NCBI GenBank assembly: GCA_902574955.1
Contig: CACGPQ010000011.1
Location: 1-32,390, forward strand
Length of the DNA stretch: 32,390 bases
Direction: 5' to 3'
From: an uncultured Synechococcaceae cyanobacterium
GTDB taxonomy: Bacteria; Cyanobacteriota; Cyanobacteriia; PCC-6307; Cyanobiaceae
Shown: piece by piece, positions 8,746 to 18,570 of the stretch
Numbering within the stretch: the stretch's first letter is position 1
Layout: each line of letters begins with the position of its first letter
The notes under the pieces: generated by a model
Told to the model about the DNA's origin: nothing
Database searches by the model: none
The model's input: only the letters and a program-made list of their open reading frames with translations
Program-made: the position numbers and the translations under genes

Positions 8746-9672
8746 TTGATTAATAACCAATTATATAAATCAAAATATCTGACGATTTTTAAAAGGTTGG
8801 GAAGTCATAGTGTACTCGCACTCATTGCGCTAATCGTAATTGGAGGTGCTACAAGAGTCATGGAGGCGGGACTTGCATGTCCAGATTGGCCATTATGTTA
8901 TGGATCTTTTTTGCCTTTTAATCACATGAACCTAAGAGTATTTCTAGAGTGGTTTCATCGTCTAGATGCTTTTCTGGTTGGAATATTAATTCTTTTTAAA
9001 TTTGCCCTTTCAATTATTTGGAAAAATGAAATTCCAAATTGGTTACCTAAATCTTATTCATTATTACTTTTTCTTGTTATTGTCCAAGGATCTTTTGGGG
9101 CTTTAACAGTAATAAACCTGCTTGATTCATATACTGTTACTGGCCATCTTTTAATAGCTTTTCTACTTCTCATTACAACAATTTCAATAAATCAAAATTT
9201 AGAAAATGACGAAATAGAAGAGCCATTAATTTGGTGGAGATTATTATTATCTGTTCCTCTTTTACTTACTCTGATTCAATCTTTTATTGGAGTAAGGCTT
9301 TCATCAACCTGGTCAGCACATATTTGTTTATCTTTTAATAAACAATGTCTAATTCTAAATACTCATAAATTATTTGCTTTCCCAATTGCTTTTTCAATTC
9401 TATTGATTATTGCTACTGCAATTTATAAGAGAAGTTTGCTAGATGAAAATTGGAAATATCTCTCAGCACTTATTTTTCTATTGTTCTCCCAAATTGCTTT
9501 GGGTATTTTAAGTCTTAAAACAAATTTGAATGAACCTATTTTTATTATCGGTCATCAACTTAACGCCTCTTTATTTATTGCGATATTAACAACATTAACT
9601 TTTAGAAATCCTTTTACCAAAAAAGGTCTAAACCACTCCCTAAATTCTCAAATCGTTGGTATCAATTCATGA
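8746..9672 (+). CDS. ctaA: Heme A synthase (COX15/CtaA family); start uncertain (TTG)
   Basis: 308 aa; '[25 protein letters not shown]...[12 protein letters not shown]'; no in-frame ATG before the conserved core; divergent from ctaCDE and upstream of ctaB. Confidence 0.88.
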   Translation: MINNQLYKSKYLTIFKRLGSHSVLALIALIVIGGATRVMEAGLACPDWPLCYGSFLPFNHMNLRVFLEWFHRLDAFLVGILILFKFALSIIWKNEIPNWLPKSYSLLLFLVIVQGSFGALTVINLLDSYTVTGHLLIAFLLLITTISINQNLENDEIEEPLIWWRLLLSVPLLLTLIQSFIGVRLSSTWSAHICLSFNKQCLILNTHKLFAFPIAFSILLIIATAIYKRSLLDENWKYLSALIFLLFSQIALGILSLKTNLNEPIFIIGHQLNASLFIAILTTLTFRNPFTKKGLNHSLNSQIVGINS

Positions 9673-10670
9673 AAAGTAGTAACTTAGAAAACTTGAACTA
9701 TAAGTCGTCAATTAGGGATGAAGTTGTACCTTCAAGAAAAAAAATAACTTTGCCGCCTTGGCTTGAAGTAGCAAAACCCAGATTAATCCCACTTTTACTG
9801 GCAACAACTTTGGGAGGAATGGCTTTAACTGAAGAATGGCCTTTGTCTTCACCGAAACTTATCTGTACTTTAGGAGGAGGAGCTTTGGCAGCAGCAGCAG
9901 CAGGAGCTCTTAATTGTTTGTGGGAAATGGAATTAGATAAAAGGATGACAAGAACTAGCAAAAGAGCCTTGCCAGCTGGAAAGTTGTCATCTGAGACTGT
10001 ATTTTTAGCTGCAGTATCATGTACTTTGGCAGCTTCGATGCTCTTAGTAAGTGGTGTAAATTATTTGGCTGCGGGATTAACTCTTCTTGGTTTATTTAGC
10101 TACGTAATTTTATATACAGTTATTTTGAAACCTCGTACAACAAAAAATATTGTCTTCGGAGGAGTTGCTGGTGCGATACCACCTTTAGTTGGAGCATCTG
10201 CTGCTACAGGGCATGTAGGTCTTAGTGGTTGGTGGTTGTTTGGTTTAGTAATGTTATGGACCCCAGCTCATTTTTGGGCACTTGCAATTTTGTTGAAGGA
10301 TGATTACGCATCTGTTGGTATTCCTATGCTCCCTTCTGTTAAAGGATCTGTTTTTACTGCTAAAGCGATTTCTCGTTATGGATGGGCAACAATTTTAATG
10401 AGTATTATGGGAGTTTTTGCCTTACCTGAAGGGGGTCTTTTATACGGAATTATGTTATTGCCATTTAATGGAAGACTTTTGCAATTAACAAATGAATTAA
10501 AGAAATCTCCTGATGATCTTTCAAGAGCAAAGTCTCTCTTTAGATGGTCTATTCTCTATATGTTTGGTATTTGTCTTTTGTTATTAATTTCCAGAACCCA
10601 ACTATCTGTAGAATTTGAGCAGCAATCTATGCAAATATTTTTATCTTTAGTATCACTGCTTAGTAATTAA
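9669..10670 (+). CDS. ctaB: Protoheme IX farnesyltransferase
   Basis: 333 aa; '[33 protein letters not shown]', '[27 protein letters not shown]'; 4-bp overlap with ctaA. Confidence 0.95.
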   Translation: MKSSNLENLNYKSSIRDEVVPSRKKITLPPWLEVAKPRLIPLLLATTLGGMALTEEWPLSSPKLICTLGGGALAAAAAGALNCLWEMELDKRMTRTSKRALPAGKLSSETVFLAAVSCTLAASMLLVSGVNYLAAGLTLLGLFSYVILYTVILKPRTTKNIVFGGVAGAIPPLVGASAATGHVGLSGWWLFGLVMLWTPAHFWALAILLKDDYASVGIPMLPSVKGSVFTAKAISRYGWATILMSIMGVFALPEGGLLYGIMLLPFNGRLLQLTNELKKSPDDLSRAKSLFRWSILYMFGICLLLLISRTQLSVEFEQQSMQIFLSLVSLLSN

Positions 10671-10706
10671 ATTAGATGTAAAATGTTTTTTAAGTAAATT
10701 GTAAGT

Positions 10707-11726
10707 TTGATGGATTATATAAAAGTAAAAGGGCTTTCAAAATCTTATTCAGATATCAAAGCATTAAAAAATTTATCGATAGAAATTGAAGCTGGCACAT
10801 TATTCGGAATACTAGGCCCAAATGGAGCTGGCAAATCAACACTAATAAAAATACTTGCTACTTTAATAGAGCCTGACAGTGGAGAAGTTTTTATAAATAA
10901 TATTAATCTGATAAAAAATTCAAGGAAAATTAGAGAATTAATTGGTTATGTTGCCCAAGACATTGCACTTGATAAAATATTAACTGGACGAGAGCTTTTG
11001 GATTTTCAATCAGATTTATATCACATCAACAAAAATAAAAAATTTGAAAGGATAAATAAATTAATAGATCAATTAGAAATGAATGATTGGATTGATCGTA
11101 AGTGCGGAACTTATTCAGGGGGAATGAAAAGAAGAATAGATCTGGCAGCTGGACTTTTACATTTGCCCCAAGTATTAATTTTGGATGAACCTACAGTTGG
11201 TTTAGATATTGAAAGTAGAAACATTATATGGCAACTTTTGAAAGATTTGAGAAATAATGGAATGACCATTATTTTAAGTAGTCACTATCTTGATGAAATA
11301 GATAAATTGGCAGACAGATTAGTGATAATTGATGATGGAAGAGTTATAGCAAAAGGTACTCCTTCAGAGCTTAAAAATAAATTAGGAGGAGATAGAGTAA
11401 CTTTGAAAGTAAGAGAATTTAGTAATCAGGAAGAAGCAAATAATATATCTAAAATTTTATCTTCAATAGATGGAATTAGTCAGATTATCATAAATGAAGC
11501 TCAAGGTTTCTCGATAAATTTCGTAGCAGATAAGCAAAAAGATTTACTTACGAAGCTAAAAGTGGAATTGGCTTTCTCAAAGTTTGAAATTTTTTCTCTT
11601 ACTCAAAGTCAGCCAAGCTTGGATGATGTATATCTTCAGGCAACTGGAAAAACATTATTGGATGCTGAAATTTCTATGGCAGGCAAAAGAGACCTAAAAA
11701 AAGAATCAAAGCAATCCATGCGATAA
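10707..11726 (+). CDS. ABC transporter ATP-binding protein (DrrA/CcmA-like, ABC-2 export type)
   Basis: 339 aa; Walker A GPNGAGKST, signature YSGGMKRR, Walker B VLILDEP, 'SSHYLDEIDKLADRLVIID'. Confidence 0.93.
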   Translation: MMDYIKVKGLSKSYSDIKALKNLSIEIEAGTLFGILGPNGAGKSTLIKILATLIEPDSGEVFINNINLIKNSRKIRELIGYVAQDIALDKILTGRELLDFQSDLYHINKNKKFERINKLIDQLEMNDWIDRKCGTYSGGMKRRIDLAAGLLHLPQVLILDEPTVGLDIESRNIIWQLLKDLRNNGMTIILSSHYLDEIDKLADRLVIIDDGRVIAKGTPSELKNKLGGDRVTLKVREFSNQEEANNISKILSSIDGISQIIINEAQGFSINFVADKQKDLLTKLKVELAFSKFEIFSLTQSQPSLDDVYLQATGKTLLDAEISMAGKRDLKKESKQSMR

Positions 11727-11774
11727 AAAAACTTTTGGTTAACTAACTATAATGAATACTAATTACTGCTAATT

Positions 11775-12599
11775 ATGGAATTACAACAGTATAATTTATT
11801 TTTTTTATATCAAGAAACATTTGCCTTAACAAAGAGATTATTTATTCAATTAAAAAGAAGACCATCAACTCTTTTAGCAGGAATATTACAACCAATAATT
11901 TGGCTTTTTTTATTTGGGGCATTATTCTCTAAAGCTCCTGAAGGTTTTTTACCAGGTGTTGATTCTTATGGGAATTTTTTAGGAGCAGGACTTATTGTTT
12001 TTACTGCTTTTAGCGGAGCCCTAAACTCTGGGCTTCCTTTAATGTTTGATAGAGAGTTTGGATTTCTTAATAGATTACTTGTGGCTCCTTTAACCAGTAG
12101 ATTATCCATAGTTTTATCTTCTTTTTTTTACATAACAATCTTAAGCTTTGTTCAGAGCATTGTAATAATGATTGTTTCATACATTTTGGGTTATGGATGG
12201 CCCAACTTATATGGTTTAGGAATTGTATTTGCCACACTAATTTTATTAGTTCTTTTTGTGACATCAATAAGTTTATGTTTAGCGTTTGTTTTGCCGGGAC
12301 ATATTGAATTAATCGCTCTTATATTTGTAATAAATTTACCTCTTCTATTTGCGAGTACTGCTTTAGCTCCAATCTCTTTTATGCCAAATTGGCTGGGCTG
12401 GTTAGCTTCATTAAATCCATTAACTTTTGCTATTGAACCTATTAGAACTGCCTATACACAAACTATGGATTTAGAATTAGTGGCTTTACATGCCCCATAT
12501 GGTGATTTAACTTGTAAGAGTTGTATCTCAATTTTATTTTCTTTAACAGTTTTTTCCTTGATTATTATAAGGCCTCTGTTAAATAGAAAGTTAAATTAG
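11775..12599 (+). CDS. ABC-2 type transporter permease
   Basis: 274 aa; six hydrophobic segments; 'QPIIWLFLFGALFS', 'FDREFGFLNRLLVAPLTSR', 'PISFMPNWLGWLASLNPLTFAIEPIR'. Confidence 0.92.
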   Translation: MELQQYNLFFLYQETFALTKRLFIQLKRRPSTLLAGILQPIIWLFLFGALFSKAPEGFLPGVDSYGNFLGAGLIVFTAFSGALNSGLPLMFDREFGFLNRLLVAPLTSRLSIVLSSFFYITILSFVQSIVIMIVSYILGYGWPNLYGLGIVFATLILLVLFVTSISLCLAFVLPGHIELIALIFVINLPLLFASTALAPISFMPNWLGWLASLNPLTFAIEPIRTAYTQTMDLELVALHAPYGDLTCKSCISILFSLTVFSLIIIRPLLNRKLN

Positions 12600-12606
12600 A
12601 AATTTT

Positions 12607-13104
12607 ATGCTTTTAAAAAATCATTTAATAGAAGTTTTTAAACAAGCTTCTTTAGAAAATAATTTTTTGCTTAAAGAAAATGTTGTTATTAAATGGGTCC
12701 ATAGATTTGGGATTGATTCATTAAATGATTTATTAATCCATAGTTCACTACAAAAAGAAAATCAAGAACATATATCTTTAATTGATGAAATGCATGAAGA
12801 AAATCAAGAACAAATATCTTTAATTGATGAAGTGCATGAAGAAAATCAAGAACAAATATCTTTAATTGATGAAGTGCATGAAGAAAATCAAGAACAAATT
12901 AAGCTTGAATTATCAAAAACTTTTGAAAATATTGAAGAAACAAAGATGGAATCAAATGGTCTGGAAACTCCTAGAAGTAATGAAATATCTAGCAAAAATC
13001 AAAATTCTAATAAAATAAATCAATTTACTGAAACCCCAAAATTACCCCTACCTTATATTAAAAATTTAAGAAAGTGGATTAACAACGATAAAAAAGCTAG
13101 TTAG
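12607..13104 (+). CDS. Hypothetical acidic protein with 14-aa tandem repeats (ENQEQISLIDEVHE)
   Basis: 165-aa ORF starting 8 bp after the permease stop on the same strand; three full repeats plus a partial one. Confidence 0.7.
   Translation: MLLKNHLIEVFKQASLENNFLLKENVVIKWVHRFGIDSLNDLLIHSSLQKENQEHISLIDEMHEENQEQISLIDEVHEENQEQISLIDEVHEENQEQIKLELSKTFENIEETKMESNGLETPRSNEISSKNQNSNKINQFTETPKLPLPYIKNLRKWINNDKKAS
12757..12900 (+). repeat. 42-bp in-frame tandem repeat, 3 full copies plus partial 4th
   Basis: Copies at 12757-12798, 12799-12840, 12841-12882 and partial from 12883; copies 2 and 3 are identical (gaaaatcaagaacaaatatctttaattgatgaagtgcatgaa), copy 1 differs at two bases. Confidence 0.95.
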
Positions 13105-13109
13105 CTTTT
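13092..13109. terminator. Short bidirectional terminator-like hairpin covering both convergent stops
   Basis: AAAAGCT-AGTT-AGCTTTT; overlaps the TAG of the repeat protein (13102-13104) and the TAA of groEL (13108-13110, minus strand). Confidence 0.4.
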
Positions 13110-14853
13110 ACATCATACCTGGCATTCCCATGCCACCCATTCCTGGCATTCCCATGCCACCCATTCCTGGCATTCCCATGCCACCCATTCCTGGCATTCC
13201 CATACCACCCATTCCTGGCATTCCCATGCCACCCATTCCTCCCATTGGATCTCCGCCTGGCCCTCCAGGGGCTGCTGCTTCAGGTTCTGGTATGTCCGCC
13301 ATCGCAACTTCTGTTGTGAGGAGCATAGCCGCAATAGATACTGAATCTTGAAGAGCTAATCTTATTACTTTGGTTGGATCTAATATTCCTGAATCTTTTA
13401 AATCCTCATATTGTCCTGAATTAGCATTAAAGCCTTTGTTAAGCCTTTGAATTTCAGCGACAACTACATCACCATTAAAACCAGCATTTTTTGCTATTTG
13501 TTTGGTAGGTTCTAAAAGGGCTTCTTTAACTATATTTATCCCCGTTCTTAAATCATCTGAAGATGTTTCACTTAATTTTAAAAGGTCATCTGATATTTCA
13601 ATTAAAGTTTGTCCTCCTCCAGAAACAACACCCTCTTCAATAGCAGCTTTCGTAGCATTAAGGGAATCTTCGATTCTCAACTTTTTATACTTCATCTCTG
13701 TTTCTGTAGCAGCTCCTACTTTGATAAGAGCTACTCCTCCAGCTAGTTTGGCTATCCTTTCATTGATTTTATCCTGATCATACTCAGATTCAGTTATATT
13801 AACTTCTCTTTTTAATTTCTCTACTCGAGCTTTAACTAAATCTTTAGTGTCTTCGAAGGCAACAATTGTAGTTTTATCCTTTGTGATAGTTATTTTTTTT
13901 GCTTTGCCTAAATCATTAATCGATACTTTATCAAGTGTCATCGATTTATCTTCGCTAATTAACTTAGCCCCTGTAAGAATTGCAATATCTTCAAGGGCAG
14001 CTTTTCTTCTCTCACCAAATAATGGAGCTCTTACGGAAGCTACATTTAAAACCCCACTATTCTTATTCAAAACCAGAGTGGTTAATGCCTCTCCCTCGAT
14101 ATCTTCAGCAAGAATTAGAAAAGGTGAGCCTGACTTCTGAATTTCTTCAAGTATTGGAACTAGATCAACTAAAGTTGAGACTTTTTGATCAGTTATTAAT
14201 ATTTTAGGATTTTCAAGTTCACAAACTTGTCTTTCTTGGTCTGTTACGAAATATGGAGAACTATAACCTCTATCAAAAGACATACCTTCAGTTATGTCTA
14301 ATTCTGTTTCTAGTGATTGAGATTCTTCGACAGTTATTACACCATCTGAAGTAACAATATCCATTGCTTTCGAAATTATAGATCCAATTTCTTCATCACC
14401 TCCAGCACTAACTGTTGCAACTTTTTGGATATCAGAACCATTTAATGAAATACTTTTGGAACTTAATTTTTCTAAGACAAAAGCTAGGCCTGCCTCCATA
14501 CCTTTTTTTAACTCAATAGGGTTGGCGCCAGAAGCAATATTTTTTAATCCCTCCTGAACCATCTTCTGAGCCAAAATGGTTGCTGTTGTTGTCCCATCAC
14601 CAGCACTCTCTTTTGTCTTGGATGCAACTTGTTCTATTAATTTCGCACCTAAATTAGAAATAGGGTTTTCAATCTCGATTTCTTTAGCAACTGTAGATCC
14701 ATCTCTTACTATATCTGGTGAACCAAATTTCTTTTCTATTACAACGTTTTTCGCCTTCGGCCCAATAGTAACCTTTACCGCATTAGCTACGAAATTAACA
14801 CCTTTTTCTAGCGCTTCTCTTGATTCATTAGAAAAACTTAACTGTTTAGCCAT
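13108..14853 (-). CDS. groL: 60-kDa chaperonin GroEL with GGM-rich C-terminal tail
   Basis: 581 aa; '[38 protein letters not shown]', '[13 protein letters not shown]', C-terminal (GGMGMPGM)n; no groES adjacent. Confidence 0.96.
   Translation of the reverse strand: MAKQLSFSNESREALEKGVNFVANAVKVTIGPKAKNVVIEKKFGSPDIVRDGSTVAKEIEIENPISNLGAKLIEQVASKTKESAGDGTTTATILAQKMVQEGLKNIASGANPIELKKGMEAGLAFVLEKLSSKSISLNGSDIQKVATVSAGGDEEIGSIISKAMDIVTSDGVITVEESQSLETELDITEGMSFDRGYSSPYFVTDQERQVCELENPKILITDQKVSTLVDLVPILEEIQKSGSPFLILAEDIEGEALTTLVLNKNSGVLNVASVRAPLFGERRKAALEDIAILTGAKLISEDKSMTLDKVSINDLGKAKKITITKDKTTIVAFEDTKDLVKARVEKLKREVNITESEYDQDKINERIAKLAGGVALIKVGAATETEMKYKKLRIEDSLNATKAAIEEGVVSGGGQTLIEISDDLLKLSETSSDDLRTGINIVKEALLEPTKQIAKNAGFNGDVVVAEIQRLNKGFNANSGQYEDLKDSGILDPTKVIRLALQDSVSIAAMLLTTEVAMADIPEPEAAAPGGPGGDPMGGMGGMGMPGMGGMGMPGMGGMGMPGMGGMGMPGMGGMGMPGMM
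13118..13237 (-). repeat. 24-bp tandem repeat, 5 copies, encoding the Gly-Met-rich GroEL tail
   Basis: + strand unit cctggcattcccatgccacccatt at 13118, 13142, 13166, 13190, 13214; four identical, the fourth copy has one synonymous g->a. Confidence 0.95.
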
Positions 14854-14984
14854 GTTTGCTCGATCTTTTGTCTTATTCTAATCTCCCATAGAATCATTTT
14901 TAAGGGATATTTAATTAAGTGGGGAAAGCCGAATTTCTTTTAATAGGACATACAAATTAACTCAAATAAGAGTATCTTTAAGTT

Positions 14985-15164
14985 ATGGAAGAAACAAATA
15001 ATCTTATTTTTACTCTTACCGCAATCCTCGCGATTGCTATGACACTAATATATTTTCCTTTAAGATTTTTCTTAACATTAACTGCTAGAAGTCGAAGACT
15101 AAAACTTTTACAAAAAATTAGAAGGTTGAGAGATGAATTAGGCCAGCCTTATGAAAGTACATGA
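14985..15164 (+). CDS. Small (59 aa) single-TM membrane protein with basic C-terminus (not in ORF track)
   Basis: MEETNNLIFTLTAILAIAMTLIYFPLRFFLTLTARSRRLKLLQKIRRLRDELGQPYEST*; hydrophobic N-terminal helix, basic amphipathic C-terminus; TGA directly abuts the fabG stop. Confidence 0.65.
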   Translation: MEETNNLIFTLTAILAIAMTLIYFPLRFFLTLTARSRRLKLLQKIRRLRDELGQPYEST

Positions 15165-15914
15165 CTAAATACTCATACCCCCGTCTATACAGATTGTCTG
15201 CCCTGTAATGTATCTTCCTGCATCACTTGAAACTAAGAATGACACTAAGTTTGCAATTTGAGTACAACTTCCTAATTTCCCTAAAGGGATAACTTTAAGT
15301 ATTTCTTCAGTATTCAGTTTTTCAGTCATTTCTGTTTCTATAAAGCCTGGAGCTATAGCATTTACGTTTATACCTCTTGAAGCAAATTCTTTAGCACAAG
15401 TTTTGGTGAATCCAATAACTCCAGCTTTAGCTGCAGAATAATTTGCTTGACCGGGATTACCAATTATTCCAACAACAGATGAAATATTTACGATACTACC
15501 ACTTCTTTTTTTCATCATAAATTTTGAAGCATATTTTGTACAAAGAAAAACCCCTTTTAAGTTTGTATTTAATACGTCATCCCATTGTTCCGATTTCATT
15601 CTCATCAATAGTCCATCTCTAGTAATACCAGCATTGTTAATAAGAATATCAATGGAACCATTAATTTTTATGATTTCTTCGAAAGCTGAACTGACAGAAT
15701 CTTCTCTTGATACATCAAATTTTAATTTATGAGCTTTACCTCCCGAATTTTTTATTGAATTTACAACTTCTTCAGCTTTTTCATCAGAAGAAGAGTAATT
15801 AATAAAAACTTCTGCTCCTAAGCGGCTTAGTTCTAAAGCAATTTCTTTACCAATTCCTCTGCTAGCTCCAGTGATTAAAGCAACTTTGCCTGATAATGAA
15901 TCTGTATTGGACAT
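15165..15914 (-). CDS. fabG: 3-oxoacyl-[acyl-carrier-protein] reductase
   Basis: 249 aa SDR; 'ALITGASRGIGKEIA', 'NNAGITRD', 'YSAAKAGVIGFTK', 'INVNAIAPGFIETEMT'. Confidence 0.93.
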   Translation of the reverse strand: MSNTDSLSGKVALITGASRGIGKEIALELSRLGAEVFINYSSSDEKAEEVVNSIKNSGGKAHKLKFDVSREDSVSSAFEEIIKINGSIDILINNAGITRDGLLMRMKSEQWDDVLNTNLKGVFLCTKYASKFMMKKRSGSIVNISSVVGIIGNPGQANYSAAKAGVIGFTKTCAKEFASRGINVNAIAPGFIETEMTEKLNTEEILKVIPLGKLGSCTQIANLVSFLVSSDAGRYITGQTICIDGGMSI

Positions 15915-16006
15915 TATGAAATTTTATAATTTTCAATCGTAGTACTATTTGTGTAAAGATATTGCTTTTATTTATAATTGTCTAGAAAACATTAAGTCCT
16001 TCTATT

Positions 16007-16678
16007 GTGCACTTTTTAATACCAGCTGCAGGGAGTGGTAGCAGAATGAAAGCTGGGAAAAATAAATTACTTATTGATTTAGAGGGAGAGTCTTTGATTT
16101 ATTGGACACTTAAATCTGTATTTTCTGCAAGCTCAACAAACTGGGTTGGAATAATTGGGCAACCGAAAGATAAAAACTTATTACTAAATTCAGCTAAGGA
16201 TTTTGCCCATAAAGTTCATTGGATTAATGGTGGTGACACCAGACAACAGTCAGTTTTTAATGGTTTAAAAGCGTTACCAAAAGATGCTGAAAAAGTTTTA
16301 ATACATGATGGCGCTAGATGTCTAATTAATCCTGAATTGATAGACCTTTGTGCCAAGCAATTAGATGAAAATGAAGCTGTAATTTTAGCTACTAAGGTAA
16401 CAGACACTATAAAGATTGTTGATAATGAAGGTTTTATTAAAGAAACACCAGACAGAAATTATTTATGGGCAGCGCAAACTCCTCAGGGCTTTTTAGTAGA
16501 TAGATTAAAAAAAGCTCATAAGATGGCAATTGATAAAAACTGGAAAGTCACAGATGATGCTTCTCTATTCGAAATGCTTAATTGGAAAGTGAAGATTATT
16601 GAAGGAACTTATTCAAATATAAAAATTACATCCCCTGTAGATTTGAAAATAGCAAAACTTTTTGTGAAGAACTCCTAG
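16007..16678 (+). CDS. ispD: 2-C-methyl-D-erythritol 4-phosphate cytidylyltransferase
   Basis: 223 aa; 'LIPAAGSGSRMKAGKNK', 'GGDTRQQSVFNGL', 'VLIHDGARCL', 'TDDASLFE'. Confidence 0.93.
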   Translation: MHFLIPAAGSGSRMKAGKNKLLIDLEGESLIYWTLKSVFSASSTNWVGIIGQPKDKNLLLNSAKDFAHKVHWINGGDTRQQSVFNGLKALPKDAEKVLIHDGARCLINPELIDLCAKQLDENEAVILATKVTDTIKIVDNEGFIKETPDRNYLWAAQTPQGFLVDRLKKAHKMAIDKNWKVTDDASLFEMLNWKVKIIEGTYSNIKITSPVDLKIAKLFVKNS

Positions 16679-17548
16679 TTAAAAAGGTTTTTCGATACTA
16701 AGAATGCCGTTGTCACCATTTAAGGTTGCTTCATACCCTAACGGGATGCATGCATTCCCTGATATGTGACCTATTGGGAGATCAAAAAGAATAGGAAAAT
16801 CGAACTCTTGAAGTCTTTCAATAATGCAGTTTTTTAGTAAATCTTTCAATTCAAGGTCGCAGGAATCATTAGAAAAACTTCCGAATCCAATACCCGCAAT
16901 TTCAGAAATTGTTTTTGTCATCCTAAGGTAAGTCAACATGCGATCAATTTTATAAATATCTTCATTAATGTCTTCAAAAATTATTATTTTCCCTTTGCAA
17001 TCTGGAAAGTGATTAGTACCAATTAAAAAAGTAGCAATAGTTAAGTTAGAAACTATTATCTCTCCTTTCGCTTTCCCACCTCTTAAAGGGATTCCTATTA
17101 TGTCCTCAACATATCCCTCAAAAAGTAAATTTCTTAATCTCTCAAGACTCCACTCTGGTTCTTTGAAAAGGCTGGTAACCATGGGGCCATGGATAGAACC
17201 TATAAATCCTTGAGAATATTTAGATAGTAATAAAGAACATGTATCTGAGAATCCAAGCATTAAACCATGCTGCCAAGAAGGTTCTTTTTCTAAAAGTCTT
17301 GCTGAACCCCAGCCTCCTTTTGCAAAAATGATTAGCTTACTATTTTGTGCTTTTTCAAGTTCTTCAAATCTAGTTAGATCATCGCCAGCAAAATAACCAA
17401 ATTTTTTTGATAGAGAATTATTTTCATTAATTTCCAAACCCCAGTTTTTTAAGATTTCTATGCCTTTTTGAAAATTTTCGTCTTCATCAATAAAGGAGCC
17501 TGGAGCTAAAATATCTATTAAATCCCCTTTTTTTAATCTAAAAACCAT
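16679..17548 (-). CDS. Peptidase S66 family (LD-carboxypeptidase-like)
   Basis: 289 aa; 'IFAKGGWGSARLLE', 'GFSDTCSLL', 'GSIHGPMV', 'LPIGHISGNACIPLG'. Confidence 0.85.
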   Translation of the reverse strand: MVFRLKKGDLIDILAPGSFIDEDENFQKGIEILKNWGLEINENNSLSKKFGYFAGDDLTRFEELEKAQNSKLIIFAKGGWGSARLLEKEPSWQHGLMLGFSDTCSLLLSKYSQGFIGSIHGPMVTSLFKEPEWSLERLRNLLFEGYVEDIIGIPLRGGKAKGEIIVSNLTIATFLIGTNHFPDCKGKIIIFEDINEDIYKIDRMLTYLRMTKTISEIAGIGFGSFSNDSCDLELKDLLKNCIIERLQEFDFPILFDLPIGHISGNACIPLGYEATLNGDNGILSIEKPF

Positions 17549-17557
17549 ATTTAGAAT

Positions 17558-18466
17558 TTATGAAGCAATAATAATTCCTAATAAAATGACTCCTCCATAA
17601 ATTGATTGATTTTTGAAGTGATCTCCAATATTTTTTATTGATTGCTTTTCCTCAGGAAATACTTTTAGTATATCTCTCTGCATTAAGATTGACGTTACAA
17701 GCCAAATTGGCCAAAAAATAAAATCCATTTGATTAATAAATCCGCATATTGCGAGAAAAAAAGAAGTTAAAAAATAACAAATTTGAATGGTTATTCTTGT
17801 ATTGTTCTGGAGGTTAACTGCGGAACTATTAATTCCAATTTTGATATCATATTTTTTATCTGCTAAAGCATAAATCGTATCAAAGCCAAAAGTCCAAAAA
17901 ATGGTGGCTAGCCAGCAAAATAGTAAAACAATACTATTTAAATTGCCTTCATTTGCGGCCCAGGGAATTAAGACAGCAAAACCCCAGCACATGGATAAGA
18001 TTAATTGAGGATATTTAAACCATCTTTTAGCAGAAGGATAAATTAAGATAATAGGTAAAGCTAAAAAAGCAAGTTTAATTGAAAGGATTCTTCCAGGCTG
18101 AGGTAGTGACAAAGTTAGAAAGAAGCTACATAAAATTAAAAAGAAAAGAATTGAATAAGCTGTTTTAAGACCGATTTTATTTGCAGCTAGAGGTCTATTT
18201 TTTGTCCTAACAACTCTTTGATCAATGTTTTTGTCCCAAATATCATTAACCACGCATCCTAATCCACTTACTAGTAGTCCTCCCAATATTATTCTTAGCA
18301 ACATTAAAAATGTTGGATTAGCATCTGGGGTTAAATATAAACTCCATCCAGCAGGAATAAGTAAGATCATTCTTCCAGTAGGCTTATTCCACCTTAATAA
18401 TTCAAAAAAAGTACTTAATTTAATTTGTTGATTTTTATTTTGCATATGACCTATTGTATATTTCAT
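17558..18466 (-). CDS. 4-hydroxybenzoate polyprenyltransferase-like UbiA family prenyltransferase
   Basis: 302 aa; 'RWNKPTGRMILLIPAGWSLYL', 'GCVVNDIWDKNIDQRVVRTKNRPLAA', 'GFDTIYALADKKYD'. Confidence 0.88.
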   Translation of the reverse strand: MKYTIGHMQNKNQQIKLSTFFELLRWNKPTGRMILLIPAGWSLYLTPDANPTFLMLLRIILGGLLVSGLGCVVNDIWDKNIDQRVVRTKNRPLAANKIGLKTAYSILFFLILCSFFLTLSLPQPGRILSIKLAFLALPIILIYPSAKRWFKYPQLILSMCWGFAVLIPWAANEGNLNSIVLLFCWLATIFWTFGFDTIYALADKKYDIKIGINSSAVNLQNNTRITIQICYFLTSFFLAICGFINQMDFIFWPIWLVTSILMQRDILKVFPEEKQSIKNIGDHFKNQSIYGGVILLGIIIAS

Positions 18467-18570
18467 AACTTTAAATAATCTTACTAGGATTAAATGATTT
18501 CTATTATTTAATAATCAATGTTGGGTATATTTATTAATGGATTAAAGATATCTTCGTCTTATAAAAAGAA

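Noticed and set aside
12757-13237. Repeat arrays considered as CRISPR
   Set aside because: Direct tandem in-frame coding repeats without unique spacers and no cas genes.
13113-14881. Several alternative-frame or antisense ORFs inside groEL (13113-13334, 13130-13351, 13502-13777, 13847-14140, 13980-14207, 14576-14881)
   Set aside because: They are shadows of the conserved groEL frame; the MPPIPGIP product is simply the antisense reading of the GGM repeat.
14854-14984. CIRCE heat-shock operator upstream of groEL
   Set aside because: No TTAGCACTC-N9-GAGTGCTAA-like inverted repeat seen.
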